A stretch of DNA of 64,000 nucleotides from Euryodendron excelsum. Lineage: Eukaryota; Streptophyta; Magnoliopsida; Ericales; Pentaphylacaceae. The translations under genes and the position numbers were made by a program. This document shows positions 34,856 through 48,300 of the stretch, piece by piece; position 1 is the first letter of the stretch, and the number at the start of each line of letters is the position of its first letter. The DNA is taken from positions 23,315,318-23,379,317 of the forward strand of contig CM065379.1 of assembly GCA_033060915.1 (NCBI GenBank). Reading direction: 5' to 3'. The notes beneath the pieces are model-generated. The model saw nothing but the letters and a program-made list of their open reading frames with translations. It was not told the DNA's origin and made no database searches.

Positions 34856-35240
34856 TTTGTGCTATAAAATTATTAATTTCATTAGAATAAGATAGCATAA
34901 TAACCTTTTAGGTCAAGAGGGTCAACACGCGACCTATTCATAAACGGATTGAAAACTCAATCAAACCCGATTCATTGTATTTATAACAATAAAAAAAATC
35001 CCTTCCCAAACCCTTAAATCGAGGGGTTGCGGTTGGCAAGTCAGGTAAAAGAATTCCACCATTAGAAAAAAAAAAAAAAAAAAAAAAAAACAAAAGCACA
35101 AAATTATTAATTTCATTAAAATCAGATAGCATAATGACCAACCCGACCTATTCATAAACGGGGTTACAAACTCAGTCAAACTCGATCCATTGTATTTAAA
35201 ATAATATAAACATCTCAACCCAAACCCTCAAATCAAGAAT
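34856..35240. repeat. Direct duplication with 234-base offset around a poly-A tract
   Basis: AAATTATTAATTTCATT begins at 34867 and again at 35101, and the copies share GACCTATTCATAAACGG, AACTCARTCAAACYCGATYCA and CCCAAACCCT with scattered changes. Between them is an A-run of about 23-25 (ends near 35090). A short echo (AAAAGAATYCCACCAYTA) is at 35047 and 35406. It may be a decayed small transposon; no clear terminal repeats. Confidence 0.6.
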
Positions 35241-36180
35241 CGGATTGCGTTTGAACTAAAGATTTCAAGATGAAAAATAGCAGAAAAAGGTAAAGGCAAA
35301 AACAAAAAATCTTCTTTCATTTTATTATCTTTTCTCACCTTTTCTTTTTCCTTCGCTTTTTTGTTTTTTGATAAATCTTGAATTTCAAACACAGCCTAAT
35401 GGGTCAAAAGAATCCCACCACTAAAAGAAACCAAACAAGAGACCAGAATCCTGGCCGGTGATGTGCTTTTGAGTTTGATCCATTTTCCGAAACTCCATCA
35501 GAAACTACCTCCAAAACACATCCTTATATTTCCTTCTCTTTTGACATTTCCCTGAAAATTCTTCTTTTCTTTTATTTTTTCAAATTTTTTGGTCTCGAGT
35601 ATATTTTTTCATGACTACAAAATCTATGGAAAACAAGGATGATGAAATAGAGGGGCAATCCGCATCCCACCTGGGTAACATTGCATAACACATCCCTTCA
35701 GATGATGGGACGCTCTATATTCTACAAACAAGAAAAACATACAATCTCTCGGCCGCTATCTGTCTCCTCCTATAAGTTCTGGGTTCACTTCACCATAAAA
35801 ATAAAAAAAATAAAAAGCCTTTAAAACTCCACATATATAGAATAAATTCAGGAGTATCACGGACATTATAGGATAAATTGACTGCGACAAACATACATAA
35901 CTGGCTTAGGACAAACCACATGCCAAGCATCTGTGTAGCACCTGGCATGTTACATACTACAACATACATCCAATTATAGCCATGATACACAACATTCCAA
36001 GCCGGCTGACGGCATTCCAGTTGACAAGCTCAATTACACAATCTAAAGCCATGCACGCCAGGAGGAAATCCTTAAAACGCAGGTCTTGTCACAGTAGCAA
36101 CAACAGCTCCAATGATTCTACATCACAGCTAAATCCAAAATTCATCCCATTTCAAAGGCTCATGTGAATATGCCAAAAGA
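35241..36180 (-). other. 3' flank of MED15, probably including its 3' UTR
   Basis: Non-coding sequence just downstream of the MED15 stop codon on the minus strand. A 3' UTR must lie here, likely in the less AT-rich 35690-36180 part, but I could not fix a polyadenylation site. Confidence 0.4.
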
Positions 36181-36388
36181 TCAAGCAGCGCTCAAGCAGT
36201 TCTCCCAAGTTCCATATTTTGAGCTGAAGCTCCCTCCACCACTCTGTTGTGCATACTCGGAAATAATCGCACGAGCACAAACATCCCAAGTCCTTGCTAT
36301 CTCCCCAAGTGACATAGGCTGTGAAAGGTTTCGGAGAGAGATGCTAAACCTTGACTTTGCCTTTACTGATAAATCTTCGTACTCTTTA
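36181..36388 (-). CDS. MED15: MED15 terminal exon
   Basis: 208 bases, 9.3 kb from the previous exon. Acceptor GCTTTGACAG before TAAAGAGTAC; the first base completes AG|T (Ser). Encodes [68 protein letters not shown] then TGA at 36183-36181. This matches the conserved C-terminus of plant MED15. The plus-strand ORFs over it are shadows. Confidence 0.92.
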
Positions 36389-39300
36389 CTGTCAAAGCAA
36401 ACTCAATATGATTTACATCACAAAAAAATGGATATACTGACATTAACATGCAAGCAGAACCAATGCACAATAAAAGGTGAGATTTATGACTACCCTTGGT
36501 TAATCATCTTAATGCACTCAAATAAGGCACATATGCATATGTTCTTATGCAGGATATGACAAGCAAATAATGGGAAATCTGTTAGGTGGCAACTCAAAAG
36601 AGTTTGCAAGGCAGTGTATCTAAGTTCCCATTTTCAATTCACACTACCCCAATGATTCTGCATCAGCCTCTGTGCAAAATAATATTTGAGAACAGGGGAC
36701 CTGACCAGGTAGTCACCATGTCAACCATCCTGGTCTATACTTCCAAAAACCCCATTCCAGCTTCAAAGCCATATGAGTTTTAAAAAGTTGCTTTGACAGG
36801 TAGTTTTGACTGCCAATCCAATTGTTGCATTTGCATTTGTATAGTGATATCCATGCTGCCTTAAAGATACTAGATTTCTAGTTTATTTCACTGCCCTAAG
36901 CTTAGAAATTTGCTTCACTGCCACCCACTTGGGTAAATGAATACTATTTTCCAGCAAAAACTTGATGCAGTCAATCCAGTACTTTAACAAATCTTGGCCT
37001 CCCTCATCCCCTAACATTATCCTCAATGTGAGTAGTGTCTCTCTTCCTATCCGGGACACTTATTGGTCTTCATTGTACATGCCCAAACCATCGTACCGAA
37101 TTTTTCCTCATTTTATCTTCAGTAGATGCTACCTCTGTTAACTCTATTTATCCTCGTTTTACCACACATCAACCTCAGGATCCACATCTCCATTATATTA
37201 ATTTTGCTAACCTGTTGTTTCCTAATTGCCCAACACAGTGTCCATAGAGTCTTATAGGCATTGTATAAAATTTTACTTTTAGGCTCACAGGATGTGTCTA
37301 TCACACAAGACACCTGAAGCATTCCTCAACTTAGTCCATCGTATCTTAATTCTGTGAGTAACATCAACACCAATCTTTATTCTCCTTCAATTGTAGCAAC
37401 CACTTCATTCGTATTGCAATTTTTACTTGCATTCCAAGTTCGAGCTTAGCATTTATTCCTATTCTTGTTTCATCCAATGAAACAATATCATCGGCAAATA
37501 ACATACATGATGGTGCCTAAATATTTTGTAGATGTCCAATAATGGATCCATAGCTGCTACGGTAGCGAGATTATTCGAGATTGTCACTTGTATAAGAGAA
37601 AAATTGGCTAGTGAATTCAAAAAATGTTTCACAAATGTTAAACAGAACAAGATGTAAATATATGTAGATCTAACAAAAGTATAAAAGAATTTGTAATATT
37701 AATTTTGTTGATGCAATAGCATGATGTGACATAAATGGGAAGTTAGGGTGTTGACAGTGCTTGTGTCACGGGCCGGTTTCACACCCAAAAGAACTAGTCA
37801 CATTTAAGATTTCCTACACCCGCTTATATGCCCAATACCATCCCAGTACACCCCCAATATCAGAAGCAACACACGCCCACACTATTGCGACAGTCTTCCT
37901 TGCTTCATCCCTAGCGCCCTCACCAGGGGGACCCACACCTCTACATGGGACCCGCACTATAGTGCTCACAAGCCACATGGTAGTACTTTCGAGTTGGCTC
38001 TGATACCACTTGTCACTAGCTGGCTCCATGACCCCCTCGAATCCCCATTGGGCTAGTTCAATACCCGGCCCATAAGCCTACCCGCAGGCCCGACCAGTCT
38101 ATCTTACCATATAAAGTATCATACCATTACAATTTATTAGCTTACCTAATTATTAAATATACTTGCTAGAAGTTTAATTATAAACTAGTTTGAATTTTTA
38201 TGTACTATTATAAGTTTATTTATGAACTATCATTTAAATAGTAACAATTTATTTACCAATTTATAAACTAGGTACTATATTATTTAAACTCAGTTTAAAC
38301 AATTATTTAAAAAAACTAATTTAAAATTGGCCTAATCCGCTCGCCAGCACACCCAATTTTTGGTGGGAGCCCAGGTAGGCTAGGCTTGACCCATCCCATG
38401 GCCGAATTTACATGCCAACTTATGCGCCTAATACCATCCCAGTGCACACCAGATGTGAGGCTCAACACATGCCCACGCAATTGTGACGAAAACTATTGTA
38501 GAAAATTAACATAAGGAACTTGTATAAGATTTCTATTCTTTAGGAAAATTTCCAATTTGTTGACAAGCATGATTGCAATTGTAAAGTTTAGTAAGTCTAG
38601 GGCTACTACAGATAAAGATCCTCAAAAGGTCCCAAGCTACATGTCCACATATTAGGCACTTAACTATGTGTATATGTGCGTACATATGAGAGAGAGAGAG
38701 AAGAAGAAGAAGAAGAAGAAGAAGAAGAAGAAGAAGAAAATTTAGATCAGGTACGAGTGATTGCCGCGCATGGCTTGTGTGTGTTCCGAGCTAAATGAGG
38801 CCCTTTGGTGGTGGGGCTACAGGGACGCATGGTAATCGCAAGTCCTCATCTCATGAGGGCTTCAATTTCAAATCCAACTGCGAGATTGCTGGTGGTAGAC
38901 AAAGAGACAAGTGGCCCAGGCTAAGGATTGCCCGGAAATGTGTTCTAGGTAGGGGTTGGGCCGTCATCAGGGCAAACTTATAAGAATTTGGGCTGGCATT
39001 TTGGAAGAGGTAAGGGGCTCATTTCTTATGTTGGGTCTAAATAGCAAGGCTTTGGGCTAGTCTAGAGGAATGAAGACTTGAAAGGGAAAAGCCCAGGTGG
39101 GCATTTGCAGGATAAGGGGTCAGGAAGTGAAGGGTCTAAAGCTAGTTGGCAATCTTTAGGGCCGATCTTCCAGGCATGGTCACCACTTAGTGTGGGAAAT
39201 GCCCATAGGCTGCTCGGTAGGCCTCCAAGAAAGTGTAGGAGTCTAAGTATGTTGTGGGACAGGTTTTTACAAGTCTGGGGGACACTTTACGAATTCAAAA

Positions 39301-42300
39301 GGTTCAAGTGGTTGTTTCTCTTCCTCAACTCAGTCTCCATTCCTAGCAGAGGTAAGTTTAAAGCCAAAACACTAAGGTCAGTGAGTGAGGGTGCTCCAGA
39401 TAAGGGCTTGTGTCTACAAGAATAGGGTCAGAATGCCTACGTAAGTCATGAGAGTGGGGGAGGGGTAGGCTCTAATGAAGGGGTATCTTGAATGAGAAAG
39501 GAGGTGGGGGTGTTCGATACAATTAGGGAAGAGAGTGACAGATACATATAGATTGGGGAGCTTAGGGATAATTATGGCCTTGTGAAGTGGGATGGGATGT
39601 GCACTAAGTGGGGCTGGGACTGGAGAATCTTCCGAAGTGTCGGAGGTAAGAGAGGTGCTCTGTCTTGCGTAGCAGAGCCTCGATCAAGTTTAGGGGAGGA
39701 GGAGGAGGAAGGGAGGTGTGCGGTCCCTTATCAATTGTCGTGAAGAATGGAGTATGTTGCCCTAATCCATGGGGGGCTTGTCAGAAGGAGAAGACTAATT
39801 AGTGGAGGTTCATAGCTCGTGTTTTGTAGTGCTGCCTTGAAGGAAGTTACAAAGCTGTCTCTAAGTTTTGGTGGGAGATTGCAGAATCGTTGCAAAGTAC
39901 TGTGGGGCGAAAGGGAAGGTTAATGGGAAAGGAGCCTTTAATTGCCCAACCAATGGTTGTTATGGGACTTGAAGGAGATGACCTGGATCATAGGTGGTGA
40001 GAAGGGAAAGAGATCAATCAATTAAAAGTGTCTTCTTGGGTGTTGAGGTTGAAAGATTTTAGCAAATTCTTAGGGGTTCCTAGTGTAGGGTTTGAGAAGG
40101 AAGCTATGAAGCTGTTCAGAGCTATTGTTTGCAAGGTGTTGCGGGGAAGAAGCGAAAGAGTCGGTAGGGGTGGGGGCATAAAAGTCGATCGGGAAGGGAA
40201 CTAAAAAATTTGGAGTGCTCTGAAAATTATGAGTGGAGCAGTAGCAATGATGGGGGGGTGTGAGCAGGAAGGGGAGGAAGTTGACGTGTAAAGATCAAGA
40301 TTTTCAGTTGGAATGTGAGGGGCCTAAACGCCAGAGAAAACACATGGCTGTTAAGTCTTTCTTTAAGGAGTGGAGAATAGATGTGATGTGTCTACGAGAG
40401 AAAACCGCAGTCCCTTAGAGTGGCAGAGGTGAGAAGCATTTTGGGAGGTAGGGGTTGGGAGTATTTGGGAGCGATTAGGAAGGCAGGAGGTTCTCATAAT
40501 GTGGGGTAGAAGGGTGTTGGACATTGAGGAGAATGAGGTAGGAGCTTTCTCGCTCTCTTGCTTATTTAAAGGGTGGAAGATGGTTTCAAGTGAGCCTGCA
40601 AAGACTTATATGGCCCGGGGGAGGAGTCAGATAGGATTAAGATTTGCAAGGTGTTGACAGATGTAGCATTCAAATGGGAGGTTCCTTGGTGCATTGGAGG
40701 TGACTTTAATATGGTCCGCTATCCTTTAGAAAGGTTGGGTAGTTCTAACATCTCCAAGGCCATGAGGAAGTTTTCCAAGTGTATTAAAGAGTTGGTTTTG
40801 GTGGAATTACCTTTATATGGGGGTTCTCATTTGACTTACCTTTGTAGGGAAGTTATCCAATCTCATTGATAGGATCCAAGTTGGGGGTATTGTGTAGAGC
40901 GGTGAGAATATTAGAGATGAGCCTCTATAAGGAGGTTTACTCAAATTATGGGAGGTGGAGACCACGCCCATAAGAGTTGAATCTTGAATGTATTTCTAGT
41001 GAGGAGGCAACTTGGCTTGAGCCTCCTTTCTCCGAGGAAGAGGCGGAGTTAGTTTTGCAATCCCTTAATGAGAATAAGGCTCTAGGACCGGAAGCTATGA
41101 CATTCGCCTTTTTTCATAATTGTTGGGATATTGTTAAGAGGGGATATGATGCAGACGATCTCAACTTTTTTAGAACTTGGCACATTTGAGAAGAGTTTTA
41201 ATGCTTCCTTTGTGGGAGGCAACTTGGCTTGAGCATCCTTTCTCTGAGGAAGAGGTGGTGCTAGCTTTGCAATCCGTTAATGGGGATAAGACTCCAGGAC
41301 CAAAAGGTATGACATTGGTTTTTCAACATTGTTGGGATGTTGTTAAAGGGGATATCATGAGGACAGTCTCATCTTTTTTAGAATTTGGTACATTTGAAAA
41401 GAGTTTTAATGCTTCCTTTGTGGCCTTAATCCCTACGAAATAAGTAGAGAAATTGAGATTTTAGACAAGTCATCCTCTTGGGGAGTATGTATAAGATATT
41501 GCTAAGGTGTTGGCATGGCGCTTGAAAGAGATCTTGTCTAATATTGTGTCCAACTTGCAATACACCTTTGTTGGTGGTAGACATATTCTAGATGCAGTAT
41601 GTGGACAAGTGAGAGAGAACCAGGAGTTTGGTTTGGGTGTACAAGCTAGATATTGAGAAGGCACAGGGTGATGTAAACTGGGAATTCCTGTTATATGGAT
41701 TGGAGCGGATAGGATTCGGGTTGAAATGGTAAAAGTGGATTAAGTTTTGTATTTCAAAAATCGAGTTCTTAATTTTAGTTAATGGTTCTCAGCAGGTTTC
41801 TTCCAGACATCAAGAGGTCTAAAGCAGGATTGTCTCCTCTATTTTTCATCTTAATCATGGAAGTCTTGAGTAGGATGATTGACAGGGTGATTCAAGGAGG
41901 TTTTTTTTTTTTTGGAGGTTTTGAGGTTTGTGGTATAGATGGGGTGTCCATGTTGGTTTCCTATTTGCTTTATGCCGATAACACTATTATCTTCTGGCTT
42001 TCGCTAAGCAACTTGGTTATTTGCGGTGTGTGGTTGTTTGCTTTGAGGCAGTTTCAGGCTTGAAGGGGAATTTAAGGAAGTCCCCTGTTATTCGGGTGGG
42101 GAGGTTCAATAGGTCAGGGCCTTAGCCTCCATTTTGGGTTGCAAAGTGGAGTCCTTGCCTACAACCTGTTTAGGTCCCCCTTTGGGCTGTTCATTCAAAT
42201 CAAAGAATGTGTGGGATTCAGTTGTACAAAGATTTAAGAGGTGTTTGGCGAGCAGAAGCGGCAATATCTCTCAAGTAGAAGCAGACTTATATTGATTAAA

Positions 42301-45300
42301 GCACCGGAAAAGTTATAGAGACTTCTTTGGGGAGGACTTGGTGAGGAATTCAAATAGAATTTGGTGTATTGGTATATTGTAGGCACTCCTATCCGAGAGG
42401 GGGGCTTGGGGATGAGGCTGGAGATAATCAATCAAGCCCTTTTAGGGAATGGGCTGTGGTGGTTTGCATGTGATCAGGGAATACTGGAGAAGGGTTGTGA
42501 AGGCAAAGTATGGAAGCTCTAGGGGTGACCGGCTGTCTCTGATTTAAGGTGCAGAATGGGGAGAGGATCCATTTTTGGACTCATGCCTGGTGTGGTGAAG
42601 AAAGCTCAAGGATGCATTATTGACATTGGCTTGAGTGCTGCACAATAGGGGAGCAGCAGCAAGGACTATCTCATCATTTGAGGGGTGCAAGTTCTCTTGG
42701 ACATTGCCTTAGTCGTGATCTGAATAATTGGGACGTGGAGTTGGTGGAGCTGTTGGAAATCTTGTATTCAAGGCCCCAACGGTTACAGGGGAGAATGGGA
42801 TGCGATGGACGAGATCAGAGTCGGCACAGATTGAGGTGAGGTTGTTCTACGAAGCTCTAGTCGGTCGAAGAGGGGTTTCATTCCTTTGGAAAGGTGTGTG
42901 GGTGTCTAGTGCTCCTTTTAAGGTAGCCTTCTTTGTTTGGATAGCGGCACATGCAAGGAATAAAATTTCCATTTGTTTCCACCAAAACGGCCGAAACGTT
43001 TCCGTTTCCTGAGGGACCGAAACGAAACACTAGTGGAATAACGAAACACTATTATTACAATCAAAACACACTGAAATATAGAAAAATGTACCAAAACACA
43101 ATGCTATATGCCTAAATAATAAGTTGTATTAACCCGAATTTAAAATTTTTATAAAAGGTGTATAATTTTTATACAAAAGATTGTATTTTACTATTTTAAT
43201 ATTTCTCACAGTAGAGATGTTTCTGAAACATTCCGAAACATTTCCGAAATGTTTCCGAAACGTTTCCATTTCTAAGCCAACTGAAACGACCTCTCGGAAC
43301 GAAATTTTGATCCTTGGGCACATGGGAATCGGTTGTTTGATTTGGACGAGGCAAACTCACATAAATTGGTGTTGTATGTGAAAAGTTAATGGGGAATCGG
43401 TTAATCATCTCCTAATACATTGCTCTGTCTTGGACGTTGTGGTCCTTGCTCCTGGTCCTGGGGCAGTGTATGCTTCTCTGGGTCTTTCCTAATAGTGTGG
43501 GAGATCTTATCTAAGCATGGAGGGGTGTTGGGCGGGTAAAACGAAGAAGGCGGCATGGTTTTTGATGGTGTGTGTGCTCATGTGGAGCATTTGGGGGCGA
43601 ACAGAATAGAAGATTATTCGAAGGAAAGGAAGAGCCAGCTTTTAAATTGAAGAGTAGAATCTTATTTCTCTTGCATAGTTGGTTTTCAGGTGGTGCTGCT
43701 CCATCCATGAGCCAATCTTTGGATTCTGTAGAGCATTTTGATGTATGGTAGGTCTAAGAATCTGATATAGGTTTTTGGCTACTCCATACTGTACTTGGGT
43801 GTGGTACCCTTGGTACCTTTTCATTAATATATCATTTATGCTCACCTATCAAAACAGAAGAAGAAGAAGTGTTCAAGACACTCTTACGAGTTATGAAGCA
43901 AGGATGTGATATATTAAGTGGTGAGTGGATATCAAATCTTGAAAGTTACAAATTAAAAATACATACACGTAAGGATAATCATTATAAGACCATGATAATT
44001 ACAGGTATGTAAACATATAAAGTGATAAACATGCATATAAGAGGAGGAGAGTATCCATCGCCTTTTGATCCTCTTCTATTTCTTACTCTCATATAATTGC
44101 TAACCTTTGGAAAACCAGAGGACATGCAAGTGAGCTTAAAAGGGCTTTTGCAGTTGTGAAGCCTAGTGAGGTAACCCTATACAAACTTCGTGTTTGAGTT
44201 CAAGTTGATCATATAGATAATCATTGGGATATTTAGATTTTACAAAATATATGAATAATTTCTCATTTTTCTTGAGTTTTTCTCACAAAGATTTTGATCA
44301 GTTGCTTACAAAGTCGATCCCAGTGGCTAAAAACAGTAGCGGAGGACTGGTGATGGCTGATGTGGATGTGTTTGAATCCTGATGTGTTCAATTTTAGAGA
44401 GAGAGAGTGGAGACACAGATAATTATATACCACAAGGAAAAATAGTGGAGAAGAGAGGGTTGTGCAAGATTTTTTGGTGTTGGTGGACAATGATTGCGGT
44501 GACAATGTAGAAAGTGTGGCACCAGTTAGCAGTGATGTTGATTTAGTGTAGAAGTGGGGGCCCTGGGGGGTCCCATTGTTAGGATAAGAAAGGATCTTTC
44601 ATCTTTCCTGTTCTGTGATTATAGAGCAGTGGCAATTGGAGTTTGGAGCAAAAGTGACAGTGGTGCTATGGAAGTGTCGTGGTGATGGGTGGGTTAGGTT
44701 GGGTTGGACAAAAAAGTGTGTAATAAAGACTAAAAAATTATAAGACTAACAAAAAAAATTTTTTTTCCAATTTATTGTGTCCATCCAAAAGTTAATGGTG
44801 GGCAATAGTAGGGGAGCTCCTTGTCTATTTCCTAGACACAGTGGTCCCCTTGTTATTTCCCCAAACCTCAATCAAGGTCAGTGACATAAACCCTAAAAGA
44901 AAACTAGGCTTTGTCAAAATCTGGCAAAGTACTCAAGTTTTAACATGACTGTATGCAACTAGACCTTAGGGTTTTTCCCTAAAAGATAAACTAATAAGCA
45001 CAAACATATTTTAAGGAGGTGTAATGTCTGTGTCGAACATGTGTTGGACACCGATACTAGTTGGATACGCCTCCACACCTCAAACTGTTGTCCCAACGTC
45101 ATATTATTTTTTAATATTCTTAGAACCAGACAACTGAGACAAGCTTCAGACATTTAGAAGACACACATGTCCATCTCTTAGATACATAAAATAGATCGTA
45201 AAATTTGAAGAAAATAGCTTGGGAGCGAACGATTACAATCAAAACAATATGAATTTATATAATCCCTCCTCCAATCCTTTTAATTTTAGAAATTGTAAAC

Positions 45301-48300
45301 TCTAAAACTTTCAGTTGGTTTGTGAGTAGAGTTTTTTTAAAACAAATATCAAGACTATTTATTCACACTTGTTTTCAGATATATAGAATGAGGAAATAGA
45401 TTTATTATCATCTTGACATAATAAAGTATAAATGCATTTATAATTTAACTTAAAATATGAAGAAGTTATGGTTACTTTCATGTGGATACATAGATATTTA
45501 TATTTGTTGCCGTGTCGGGTCCTATTTGTTGTAATTGCCATGTCAGCATGTTTGTGTTGTATCATATTCATGTCAGGTTCCGTATTTATGCTCCTTAATA
45601 GACAAAGGACAAAACTGATAGAACTTAAAAAAAAAAAGCCAATGCTTCAATAATAATAACAATCACAATAAAAATAACAATACACTTCTATCTACAATCT
45701 AAAAGTAAACAACAGTGCCATGTTTTCTCACCTAACTTCAATTGGAAACTTGTCCAATAGTATTGGGGACGAATTTGGATAATTAGTCGGAACAAGCAAC
45801 CGTAAAGGCTGAATGGGTGACTGCATATCCATATAACTCAAAGTAAATACAACATCGGTAAGAATGATACAAATAGGATACAAATGACTATAAGGATTTG
45901 AAACACACCATTTGTGCAGAAGCATACTGTGACTTCAAGTTTGGACTGAGAGCAACGGCAATGAAAGAGCACTTGACAATGGTTCCTTCACCGCCTTCAG
46001 CAGCAGCTGCTGCTGCAGTTGGATCAACATCTTCATCACTGATATCCACGACTGTATCGATAAGTTGCTGATTTATCTCCCTAATTTCTTCCAAAAGAGC
46101 ATGGTTAACCTGCAACAGGTGACACATTATACTTTGCACAATAAAGAAATAAAATGGGAATTTTCTACCCCAAAGATCCAAAATAACTATAACTACATCA
46201 GAGCCACATAGTTTTCCAGTCATTTGAGGGCAATAACCTTCTTAATGATGAAGCCATCCCATCCTGATCGTGTATACTGACCACAACCAGAACTAATCCT
46301 AATGACGAAGTCTCAGCAGTAATAACATTTTGCATAGTGTTTACTTGCAGAAATATATACTGACCACAAATACTGAAACATAACTATTGCAAGAACATCT
46401 TAACAGGTATGACAATTTCCTTTAACTGAAAAAATCAATGCCATGCAGCAAATTCAAGGAGGTCAATAATAGTTGTGAACCAAACATAAACTTGTACAGC
46501 TACCTACATACTTTGTCTCATCAGTACACCACAGCAATCATATTCTTCAACTTAATGTATATAAGACAAAAGCAGAACCTCAATTCAATCTTATGATTCA
46601 ATCCAGTTTGACATCTTTTTCATATGAACCCAGGTTCGACTTTCATGTTGTAAAGAATCTTAACAAATCTATATGATTCATTGGAGAATCTCACACTTTT
46701 GAGATATAGTAGCCTTTTAATTTTGACAATCATATAAAGCCCAGATCTTTTAGGTTTCTTTTTTTGGCCCTCCAAAATAAGCTACTAAAAGATTTTTTAA
46801 CGTCTTTGGGTTCAGGATAAAGCATTATTCATATCAACCCTTTTTTATCCTAATGAAGTCACTAATGCCCTCTTTTAAGAGAGAAGATTTTGTTTCTCTC
46901 TCTCGAAAGGACTCCAAATCATAAACTGAATTTTTCCCACTTTCCTATGTGCAAAGAGAATCCTTGAAGCCACCTTTTTCTAGAGTTTGTGGACGCAACT
47001 CAACTCAATTCAAGAATGTCTCGTCCTAATTATTTGAAGTCACAAATGCAATAAAATCTCCCAAAAAATTTGTGGACTCGTTCACAGCAATGCATTGGCA
47101 TTTAATTTGATTAAGAGCAGTTTGTTTGCTAGGATGATAAAAAAGTTTTGTTAATATGGCAAACGGTTAAAACTTTCTTTCTTGTCATCAAAGCAGGTTC
47201 ACTTTCTTTAGAAAAGAAGTAGAAAGATTAATAAAATCTTTAAACAAGTACGAAAAAGAATAAAAACGACTAGTTATCCAATATGGCAAGCATCTTACTC
47301 ACTAAGATCGTGTGATCAAGTCAATAGAGAAGTTCATTCTTTATTGTATTTACGTTTTCAAATACGTTTTACATTCCAATATGTATACCCACCATTCCTA
47401 TATGATTTCAAAATTGCCAATGAACCTTAAGGTTTTTATATGGTTCTACAAGTAATCACAAAATACAGTATCGATTCACGAAATGAAATTTGTATATGTA
47501 GTGAAATATTCTTCTGAAGAAGTCTAGAGTTCTGAGTAATAGAGGATAGTGGCCCTCAATAAACACAATTTCCAAACTAATGTCATGATAAGTAAAAAGG
47601 AAGCCAACAAAAGAAATTTAATGAGAAAAATATCAGCATGTTACTCCGAGAATTGGATGAAAAGAAAACTTTATGGAGCATCAGTATGTTATGTTTGAAC
47701 ATGAAAAAGAAATAAATAGATTAAACAAAAATATTTGATCCCTTCCAATTTCTTCCTGTGCTGTACAATTAATCATAAGGCCACACAAGTTAGAACATGG
47801 TTACATGCCCACATGTTGTCGTGTAGGCTAAGCAGCACAAACATGATACGACATGGACAAACCGACACAATGATTTTTAAAATTGCAGGAAACAACGACG
47901 AGAACACAAGGATACAACAAAAATATATACATGATTTATTTTTTATATGTCATATGTAGGAATATTTTACTCAAGGAGAAGTAAAAAATGGCAACATAAT
48001 GCTAATTAAAGTTAAAAACCATGTATTCCATAGTTTAAACGTCAAATTAGGTATAATATCACATGGCTTTTACTTTACAGTTATATCCTAAGTTATTTTT
48101 TTTAAACTTGCAATGTGTTTCATGCGTGTTTAAGTGATGAACTAGGTGTCCAAGTAATTGATACGTGTGTCTCCCAAGTGCCAGAAAAAAAAAGTAATAG
48201 GACATATTTGGACGCGTGTCCAACACATGCCTGGGGTATCCGATGAGTCTCATGGCCGACATGAACTCGACATCTTCTTTGAAGTGACTGTGCTGCTTAG

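Larger units (their letters stand above)
38741..43857 (+). mobile_element. Decayed L1-type LINE in MED15 intron (antisense to the gene)
   Basis: Plus-strand non-LTR retrotransposon. In order: an ORF1-like stretch (about 38790-40250), the endonuclease start SWNVRGLN (about 40303-40330), endonuclease motif GGDFN (40696-40710), the start of the reverse transcriptase region [10 protein letters not shown] / [16 protein letters not shown] (41005-41140, duplicated), [20 protein letters not shown] (about 41830-41885), the catalytic site as LLYADN (41962-41982; the usual YADD is changed), SRMGIQ-like sequence is lost, and the C-terminal zinc segment INWCCMCKVNGE and LLIHC (43360-43425). It ends with TATCAAAACAG then GAA repeats. 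Many stops and frame changes; not active. Confidence 0.85.

Noticed and set aside
37765..38110. Cassandra element with a 5S-rRNA-like promoter
   Set aside because: A Met-tRNA primer site is present, but I could not match a 5S-type internal promoter with confidence, so only a TRIM-like call is made.
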